Source of the DNA: DSOI01 sp041394885
GTDB lineage: Bacteria; Acidobacteriota; Terriglobia; Bryobacterales; Bryobacteraceae
Length of the DNA stretch: 64,000 nt
Assembly: GCA_041394885.1 (NCBI GenBank)
Contig: JAWKHI010000018.1
Coordinates: 1-64,000, forward strand
Direction: 5' to 3'
Shown here: in pieces, positions 59,369-64,000 of the stretch
Layout of the letters: every line of letters starts with the position of its first letter
How positions within the stretch are numbered: the stretch's first letter is position 1
Position numbers and translations under genes: made by a program
Notes under the pieces: model-generated
What the model saw: the letters and a program-made list of their open reading frames with translations, nothing else
Told to the model about the DNA's origin: nothing
The model's database searches: none

Positions 59369-61231
59369 ATGCGCAAAACCATTCTGTTTTTCTCGCTAGC
59401 ATCGGTCTGCCTGCACGCGCAGGTCAAGGTGAATTTTCTGGGGGCCTATGCCGGCGGCGGCGCCGCGGCCTCTGAGATTTCCGCCTACGACCCTGGATCG
59501 CGCCGGACCTTCGTCACCAACGGCGCCACCAAGAAGATCGACATCCTCGATGTGTCCAATCCCACCGCGCCCACCAAGGCCGGTGAGATTACGATTCCGT
59601 CGCAGTTCGGCGACGCGCCCAACAGCGTGGCGGTGCGCAACGGCGTAGTCGCCGTGGCAATGGCCGCCTCGCCCACCCAGAACCCCGGCTACGCCGTTTT
59701 CTTCGATGCCCAAGGCCGGCTGCTCAGCGGCGTGCAAGTGGGCGCGCTACCGGACATGATCACCTTCACCCCCGACGGCAAGTACGTCCTGGTGGCCAAT
59801 GAAGGCGAACCGAACGATTCCTACTCGATCGACCCGGAAGGCTCGGTCAGCATCATCGACCTCGCCAACGGCGCCGCAAACCTGACGAACGCCGATGTGG
59901 CCACCGCGGACTTCAAGGCTTTCACCAAGAACAACATCGACCCGCGCATCCGCATCTTCGGACCCAACGCCACCGTCGCGCAGGACCTCGAGCCCGAGTA
60001 CATCGCCGTGTCGCCGGACTCGAAAACCGCCTGGGTTTCGCTTCAGGAAAACAACGCATTCGCCATTATCGACATCGCCGCGAAGAAGGTCACCCGCCTC
60101 GTCGCGCTCGGCTTCAAGGACCACAGCGCGGCCGGCAACGGCCTCGACCCGTCTGACCGTGACGGCGGCATCAAGATTGCCCGCTGGCCCGTGCTCGGCA
60201 TGTACATGCCCGACGCTATCGGCACATTTACCACTCGCGGAGTCACCTATCTGATCAGCGCCAACGAGGGAGATACGCGCGACTACGCCGGGTTCAGCGA
60301 AGAAGCTCGCGTATCGTCACTCAAGCTCAGCCCCCGCGTGTTCCCCAATGCGAAGGATCTGCAGGCCAACGGCGCGCTCGGACGCCTCACGGTCAGCAAC
60401 GCTTCCGGCGACGACGCCGGCGACGGGGTCTACGAGAGCATCATGCTTCCTGGCGCCCGTTCGTTTTCGATCTGGAGCACCGATGGGCAGTTGGTGTTCG
60501 ATAGCGGTGACCGGTTCGAGCAAGTGACCGCGCGCGCCGTGCCCAAGGCGTTCAACTCCAACGGCGCCGAGGACACCTTTGACACCCGCAGCGACAACAA
60601 GGGACCCGAGCCCGAGGGCGTGGTCACGGCGACCATCGGAGACCAGACGTTCGCCTTTATCTCGCTCGAACGCACCGGCGGCTTCTTCGTGTATGAAGTG
60701 ACCGACCCGCGCCGCGCCGAATTCATCCGCTATGTCGCCCCCCGCGCCGGGGCCGACGGCAAACCGCTCGACGTCTCGCCGGAAGGCATCGCCTACGTGG
60801 CCGCGGCGGACAGCCCCAACGGAAAGCCGATGCTGATCCTGTCCCACGAAGTGAGCGGCACCACGTCGTTCTACGAGTTCGCCGTAACTCCCGAAGTAAC
60901 TTCGCGTGTGGAAGTAACTAACTTCGGAGTGGTGACCGCTTCCGGCGCAGGCCCGTTCGGCCAGGTTCAGCGGACCTACAAAGCCGCGATGAACGTCCGG
61001 AACACCACGGCGGACACCATCGCGGGGCCGCTGCAACTCGTCTTCACCGGGCTTCCAGCGGGCGTGACCGTGGCGGGCTCCACCACCAGCATCGAAGCCG
61101 GGCAGGTGCTCGCGATTCCCGGCGTTTCGTCGCTCGGCGGCGGCGCTTCGCAGAACTTCACCGTGGAGTTCGACAATCCCGCCGGCGCGGCGATTACGTT
61201 CGGTGCGCGGGTCTATAGCGGGAGCTTCTAG
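59369..61231 (+). CDS. Choice-of-anchor-I beta-propeller protein
   Basis: 620-residue exported protein with a signal peptide (TILFFSLASVCLHAQ) and a seven-bladed-type propeller of YVTN-like repeats: DPGSRRTFVTNGATKKIDIL, FTPDGKYVLVANEGEPNDSY, VSPDSKTAWVSLQENNAFAI and GVTYLISANEGDTRDYAGF. The ANEGEPNDSY and ANEGDTRDY pair is the signature of the choice-of-anchor-I/alkaline-phosphatase-like propellers. The last ~100 residues form a beta-sandwich ending in NPAGAAITFGARVYSGSF. The ATG at 59369 is used because it opens the signal peptide; an upstream in-frame ATG (59327) lies within the hairpin. Function unknown. Its 3' end is duplicated downstream. Confidence 0.85.
   Translation: MRKTILFFSLASVCLHAQVKVNFLGAYAGGGAAASEISAYDPGSRRTFVTNGATKKIDILDVSNPTAPTKAGEITIPSQFGDAPNSVAVRNGVVAVAMAASPTQNPGYAVFFDAQGRLLSGVQVGALPDMITFTPDGKYVLVANEGEPNDSYSIDPEGSVSIIDLANGAANLTNADVATADFKAFTKNNIDPRIRIFGPNATVAQDLEPEYIAVSPDSKTAWVSLQENNAFAIIDIAAKKVTRLVALGFKDHSAAGNGLDPSDRDGGIKIARWPVLGMYMPDAIGTFTTRGVTYLISANEGDTRDYAGFSEEARVSSLKLSPRVFPNAKDLQANGALGRLTVSNASGDDAGDGVYESIMLPGARSFSIWSTDGQLVFDSGDRFEQVTARAVPKAFNSNGAEDTFDTRSDNKGPEPEGVVTATIGDQTFAFISLERTGGFFVYEVTDPRRAEFIRYVAPRAGADGKPLDVSPEGIAYVAAADSPNGKPMLILSHEVSGTTSFYEFAVTPEVTSRVEVTNFGVVTASGAGPFGQVQRTYKAAMNVRNTTADTIAGPLQLVFTGLPAGVTVAGSTTSIEAGQVLAIPGVSSLGGGASQNFTVEFDNPAGAAITFGARVYSGSF
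61174..61231 (+). repeat. Direct repeat copy 1 (3' end of the propeller gene)
   Basis: 58 bases ending in the propeller stop codon. A second copy at 61950-62007 matches at 54 of 58 positions and keeps the same reading frame (NPGGAAIPFGARVYSGSF), but the TAG stop has become CAG. The two copies flank a toxin-antitoxin module. Confidence 0.85.
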
Positions 61232-61250
61232 ACAGAGGGTGCGAGGTCGG

Positions 61251-61661
61251 TCAGGCGGTGAGTGTCCGCGGGCTTACCGCGATGTCCGGAAAAGCACGCA
61301 GTACGCCCCCGTCGAAGGTGATGAGTGGGCAGCGTTCACGAACGGCGAGTTCGACGAAGAGAGTGTCATAGACGGCCACACCGGACTGAACGGAGCGGAT
61401 GAGGGCGCCTGGGCCGAGAGGAGAGATGCTGGCGGACTCGATGCCCAGGCGCCGCGCGAGCCGAAGGCGAACCTGACCTTCGTCATGGGAGAAAGCGCCA
61501 GTCCGGACGGCCATCCAAACGACGCTGGCCAATTCAGCCTCCCAATGGGCCGGCGCGATCGGGTTGGAGATGGCGCGCAAAGCCACGCTGGCTACGCCGG
61601 CGAACTGCTCGACTCCCAGCAGATGGTACGCCACTACGTTCGTGTCGACGATGGCTTTCAC
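61251..61661 (-). CDS. vapC: VapC/FitB-type PIN-domain toxin
   Basis: 136-residue PIN-domain ribonuclease toxin. Acidic active-site residues: Asp in KAIVDTNVVAYHLL, Glu in AHWEAELASVVW, and Asp in GVAVYDTLFVELA with a later Asp in CPLITFDGGVLRAFPDIA. PIN toxins cut tRNA, rRNA or mRNA. The GTG start overlaps the antitoxin stop (GTGA), the normal coupling in vapBC operons. Longer frames upstream overlap the antitoxin and are not used. It is not co-oriented with the flanking propeller gene. Confidence 0.92.
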   Translation of the reverse strand: MKAIVDTNVVAYHLLGVEQFAGVASVALRAISNPIAPAHWEAELASVVWMAVRTGAFSHDEGQVRLRLARRLGIESASISPLGPGALIRSVQSGVAVYDTLFVELAVRERCPLITFDGGVLRAFPDIAVSPRTLTA

Positions 61662-61885
61662 GACCGGCCGGCGTTGATCCAGGCGTCGACTTCGGCGGCG
61701 GTCGGGCGGCGGGCCTGCTTCGGCCACGAGGCTTCGATCCGATCCAGAATGGACTCGCGTTCGGCGGTATGGTCGGCGAGGATGTCCCTCACTTCCTGTT
61801 CCATCGAACAGCCATGGCGGCGTGCCAACGCCTTGAGCCGGTTGACGACATCGGCGGGCACGCCTCTTATGGTCAAATTCGGCAT
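61658..61885 (-). CDS. vapB: FitA/VapB-type ribbon-helix-helix antitoxin
   Basis: 75-residue antitoxin. The N-terminal ribbon-helix-helix domain (MPNLTIRGVPADVVNRLKAL, RRHGCSMEQEVRDILADH) is the FitA-like Arc/MetJ type, which binds DNA as a dimer of dimers; the C-terminal tail (RRPTAAEVDAWINAG) should wrap the PIN toxin. Start ATG 61885 and stop overlapping the toxin start by GTGA. Two palindromic boxes lie just upstream, suiting autorepression. Confidence 0.92.
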   Translation of the reverse strand: MPNLTIRGVPADVVNRLKALARRHGCSMEQEVRDILADHTAERESILDRIEASWPKQARRPTAAEVDAWINAGRS

Positions 61886-61893
61886 GATTGCAG

Positions 61894-61912
61894 TGCTAGC
61901 AACATGCTAGCA
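61894..61912. promoter_or_regulatory. Operator of the FitAB-like toxin-antitoxin operon
   Basis: Two copies of the palindrome TGCTAGCA (61894-61901 and 61905-61912), 11 bases apart start to start, 9 bases before the antitoxin ATG. In Neisseria FitAB the operator is a pair of TGCTATCA/TGATAGCA half-sites, a close match, so this is very likely the autoregulatory site. Confidence 0.75.
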
Positions 61913-61949
61913 TGTGCTCGCCCGATGCCAACCGAGCGGTAGCGCTCGC

Positions 61950-62007
61950 CAATCCCGGCGGCGCGGCGATTCCGTTCGGTGCGCGGGTCTACAGCGGGAG
62001 CTTCCAG
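61950..62007 (+). repeat. Direct repeat copy 2 (orphan 3' end of a propeller gene)
   Basis: Second copy of the 58-base 3' end of the choice-of-anchor-I gene, 776 bases downstream. It is translatable in the same frame but has no stop and no gene body in front; it is either a remnant of a paralogue or a duplication made when the toxin-antitoxin segment arrived. Confidence 0.85.
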
Positions 62008-62025
62008 GGAACGCGCCCTCCGCGC

Positions 62026-62283
62026 CTAGGACTCGACGCGGGCTTCCGGCACGCCAGGGCGGGACTGAGCCAGCAGAGCGGCGCCCCGCGGCGTCACCCG
62101 GATCAGGGAGACGCCGCCCGCGTCCTCTTCCCGCACCAGTCCGCGTTCATTCGCCTCTTCCCAAACCGGCAGCTTCGGGCAGGACGTGCGCCAGGCATCC
62201 ATGACTTCTTCGTAGGATCTGTCGCGCCGGGCCAGCCACTCGAGCAGGTCCAGGATCAGGGGTTCGACGATGTCGCCGGACAT
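62026..62283 (-). CDS. Conserved small hypothetical protein, winged-helix-like
   Basis: 85-residue cytoplasmic protein. The sequence IVEPLILDLLEWLARRDRSY, EEVMDAWRTSCPKLPVWEEA and a closing VSLIRVTPRGAALLAQSR follow a helix-helix-wing layout and match a widespread but uncharacterised small protein family. It may bind nucleic acid but nothing demonstrates this. It starts 14 bases after the alpha/beta hydrolase gene, so the two are probably co-transcribed. The frame is open to 62442 but the added part is Arg-rich shadow sequence. Confidence 0.75.
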   Translation of the reverse strand: MSGDIVEPLILDLLEWLARRDRSYEEVMDAWRTSCPKLPVWEEANERGLVREEDAGGVSLIRVTPRGAALLAQSRPGVPEARVES

Positions 62284-62297
62284 CGGGATCCAGCCCT

Positions 62298-63098
62298 CTA
62301 GGGAAGCAGCCCGCCCCGCTTCATCCAATCGGCGAGCCGCGCTGTCCACTCGTCGCAGGACTTGCCCTTCTTGTTCATCCCGAACCCGTGCCCGCCGTCG
62401 ACGAACACGTGCCCTTCGGCGGGGACTTTGGCCTTCTTCCAATCCATCACCAGTTGAGCGGCGCCGTTCACCATCATGTCGCGATCGTCGTAGGCGACGG
62501 CGGTGAACAATGGCGGGGCGTCCGCCGGCACCGTGTAGCCGGGCGGGGGCGCGGCGTAGATGGGAGCGGCGAAGTCTGGACGCGACGCCGCGTCATATTG
62601 CGTGGCTGCCCCGATGGCCACCCATCCGCCGGCCGAAAAGCCGACAATGCCGATCCGCTCCGGATCGAGCTTCCAATCCTTGGCGCGCTCGCGGACCGTC
62701 TTCACCGCGAGCAGCCCGTCTTCGACGGCGGCTTTGCGGCCCGCCGCGCGATCGGGCATCGTGACACGATACCGCAGCACGAACGCGGTGACGCCCATCC
62801 CGTTCATCCACTTGGCCACGTCGCGCCCCTCGTGCTCGATTGCCAGGATGTTGAAGCCGCCGCCGGGCGCGATCACCACCGCCGTCCCGTTGGGCGACGC
62901 CGCCGGGTAGACTTCGAGCACGGGACGCTGCACCTTGCGCACCCAGCGCTCGCTGTCGCTCTTCACGTGCTGGTTGCCGGCCTCCGGTTTGTACCATTCC
63001 TCGCCGGCCGGCAGGTCTGGACGGAGTACGATTTCTTGAGCGGCGGGGGCAAGCATGGGGGCGAGCATGGGTATGAGGAGCAGGAACGCGAGTCTCAT
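62298..63098 (-). CDS. Exported alpha/beta hydrolase (esterase/xylan-esterase-like)
   Basis: 266-residue secreted hydrolase. A signal peptide (MRLAFLLLIPMLAPMLAPAA) precedes the core: TAVVIAPGGGFNILAIEHEG (oxyanion hole HGGG-like), GITAFVLRYRV-type strand, nucleophile Ser in IGIVGFSAGGWVAIGA, Asp in AYDDRDMMV and His in HVFVDGGHGFGMNKKG. The pattern fits the acetyl-xylan esterase/BD-FAE-type exported esterases that act on plant polysaccharides. The small hypothetical gene follows 14 bases later. Confidence 0.9.
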   Translation of the reverse strand: MRLAFLLLIPMLAPMLAPAAQEIVLRPDLPAGEEWYKPEAGNQHVKSDSERWVRKVQRPVLEVYPAASPNGTAVVIAPGGGFNILAIEHEGRDVAKWMNGMGVTAFVLRYRVTMPDRAAGRKAAVEDGLLAVKTVRERAKDWKLDPERIGIVGFSAGGWVAIGAATQYDAASRPDFAAPIYAAPPPGYTVPADAPPLFTAVAYDDRDMMVNGAAQLVMDWKKAKVPAEGHVFVDGGHGFGMNKKGKSCDEWTARLADWMKRGGLLP

Positions 63099-63131
63099 GA
63101 CAGCCTATATTCTACAGGTTCGAGTCCAGGA

Positions 63132-63536
63132 TCAACTGGCCGAAAGCACTTCGAATCCCCGCCCGCCGCGTAGAGCGCGGGCAAACGTCACAGTGGACGC
63201 CGCTCCGGCGCGCGCATTGGCTCGTCCGATATAGTAATCCGCAAAGTCACCGCGGCCGCCGGTCCAGTCCCCGAATGCTTGCCAGACCGTCTCCTTGTCC
63301 ACGACTTCGAATTGCGCCGTTCGCAAGATACGTTCGATGACGGTGTTGATGTCGCCCTTGCGGAATCCATAGCAGTCTTCCAATACCCAGATCAGTTCGC
63401 AGATCACCACCGGCTGGATCACCAGGCGCACGCCCGACTCAGCCGCTTGCCCGATCACCCGATTCGCCTGGGCAGCCTGCCGCGGGTCATCCTGCGTCAG
63501 GTACCGGACGAGGACGTTGGTGTCCAGGCCTTTCAC
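63132..63536 (-). CDS. vapC: PIN-domain toxin (VapC family), second module
   Basis: 134-residue PIN-domain ribonuclease toxin. Acidic site: Asp5 in KGLDTNVLVRYLTQDD, Glu in PVVICELIWVLEDCYGF, and Asp in GRGDFADYYIGRANARAGA. The start overlaps the antitoxin stop by ATGA. It is unrelated in its partner to the FitAB-like module 1.5 kb away: this one pairs with an AbrB-type antitoxin. The 3' end lies 34 bases from the hydrolase start. Confidence 0.93.
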   Translation of the reverse strand: MKGLDTNVLVRYLTQDDPRQAAQANRVIGQAAESGVRLVIQPVVICELIWVLEDCYGFRKGDINTVIERILRTAQFEVVDKETVWQAFGDWTGGRGDFADYYIGRANARAGAASTVTFARALRGGRGFEVLSAS

Positions 63537-63793
63537 CCCTTCCGTCCACGGGCCTTCGCGCCCGCCCGCCGCCGGACCGCCTCATGCATCGTCTCCACCG
63601 GCACCGCCGCCTGGCCCGAACGCGCAAGCGCTCCCTGCAAGCTACGGACATCCACCTTCGCCGGGCGGATCTGCACGTCGCCGCTATCGAGCACCACGAA
63701 ATCGAGTTGGTCCCCCGGGTGGAGTCCGAGGTGGTCGCGGATCGGCTTTGGGATCACCAGTTGGCCCTTCACCGTCAGTGTTGCGGTATGCAT
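63533..63793 (-). CDS. vapB: AbrB/SpoVT-type antitoxin (VapB family)
   Basis: 86-residue antitoxin. The N-terminal swapped-hairpin AbrB fold is clear (TATLTVKGQLVIPKPIRDHL, LHPGDQLDFVVLDSGDVQIR), which binds DNA as a dimer; the C-terminal tail (ALARSGQAAVPVETMHEAVR) should bind the PIN toxin. ATG 63793, with the stop overlapping the toxin start. The region before it (63794-63845) is strikingly AT-rich (GTAATACGATAAAGTAAG-type sequence on the minus strand) and probably contains the promoter and operator. Confidence 0.93.
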   Translation of the reverse strand: MHTATLTVKGQLVIPKPIRDHLGLHPGDQLDFVVLDSGDVQIRPAKVDVRSLQGALARSGQAAVPVETMHEAVRRRAGAKARGRKG

Positions 63794-63919
63794 CGTCTTA
63801 CCAATTTTGTATTTTCTTACTTTATCGTATTACATTCGCCTGGCGTTCGGCGATCCTCTTCGATCGCTGGCCACCGATCCGACGGCGAATCGCCAGAGAG
63901 CTGATAACATTGACTAACT

Positions 63920-64000
63920 ATGTCTTCGGAGCGCGACTCGGTCACGTTACTGCACCTGTCCGACACTCAGTTCGGGCGTAACCACCGGTTCGGCAATCTT
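63920..64000 (+). CDS. Metallophosphoesterase N-terminus (continues beyond right edge)
   Basis: First 27 codons only. The start of a calcineurin-like metallophosphoesterase is recognisable: VTLLHLSDTQFGRNHRFGN, where SDTQFG gives the first metal-ligand Asp and the His of LHLSD. No ribosome site is obvious before the ATG. The HLSD-x-QFG-x-NHRFG form is the one often seen in large multidomain proteins, so the full gene may be a fusion, but that lies outside the window. Confidence 0.7.
   Translation, partial: MSSERDSVTLLHLSDTQFGRNHRFGNL

Noticed and set aside
61912..62301. 129-codon plus-strand frame after the toxin-antitoxin module
   Set aside because: It begins inside the operator and only its first part matches the duplicated gene end; the rest is antisense to the small winged-helix-like gene.

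Overview
The window is a GC-rich, densely packed bacterial chromosome segment. It most likely comes from an Acidobacteriota genome of the Solibacter/Bryobacter type. The inference rests on the mix of families: an Oar-like TonB-dependent receptor with an N-terminal carboxypeptidase-regulatory fold, a giant BNR/sortilin-like propeller protein, an ECF42-type sigma factor with its DGPF (YCII) partner, DUF3179, neutral ceramidase, M19 dipeptidase, and a PEP-CTERM protein. No rRNA, tRNA, CRISPR array or insertion sequence was seen.

Layout. 1-5179 (minus): a CusCBA-type heavy-metal efflux operon whose adaptor gene is frameshifted; the permease runs off the left edge. 5337-8597 (plus): Oar-like receptor. 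8635-14753 (minus): BNR propeller protein, then an apparent operon DinB - YCII - ECF42 sigma - YHS. 14946-15954 (minus): broken DUF3179 gene. 16048-26373: an accessory region of glycosyltransferases, an acetyltransferase, a YdcH protein, a large protein with three PqqD-like domains fused to an HprK-like kinase, an FkbM methyltransferase overlapping a twitch/radical SAM protein, two more glycosyltransferases and an NTP_transf_5 nucleotidyltransferase. I rate this the most interesting part: it has the look of a peptide- or glycan-modification system without a known product. 26392-32501 (minus): a ~1150-residue protein that I read as PPi-type PEP carboxykinase, coupled to a GAF-alpha-glucan phosphorylase fusion.

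32668-34127 (plus): Hsp20 behind a near-consensus promoter, then HtpX. 34124-43822: PEP-CTERM protein, RlmI-like methyltransferase, small ORFs, a low-complexity Pro/Glu/Ala/Val protein, YgfZ, a CopD-like membrane protein, MBL hydrolase, TPR protein overlapping a ceramidase, and an unusual M19 dipeptidase. 43902-49443: VOC protein, beta-barrel protein, and an MdtA/MdtB-like RND efflux pair. 49801-53369: glycine-rich protein and a membrane-anchored protein with a degenerate GGDEF domain. 53525-59270 (plus): LytS/LytT-like two-component pair, a PAS sensor kinase, and a SorA/SorB-like sulfite dehydrogenase pair, tightly spaced.

59369-64000: a choice-of-anchor-I propeller protein whose last 58 bases recur 776 bases downstream on the other side of a FitAB/VapBC-type toxin-antitoxin module, a small conserved protein, an alpha/beta hydrolase, a second (AbrB/PIN) toxin-antitoxin module, and the first 27 codons of a metallophosphoesterase. 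Several genes (cusB, DUF3179, glycosyltransferase/GNAT) carry clustered single-base shifts, some clearly in homopolymers, that may be sequencing errors rather than true decay.
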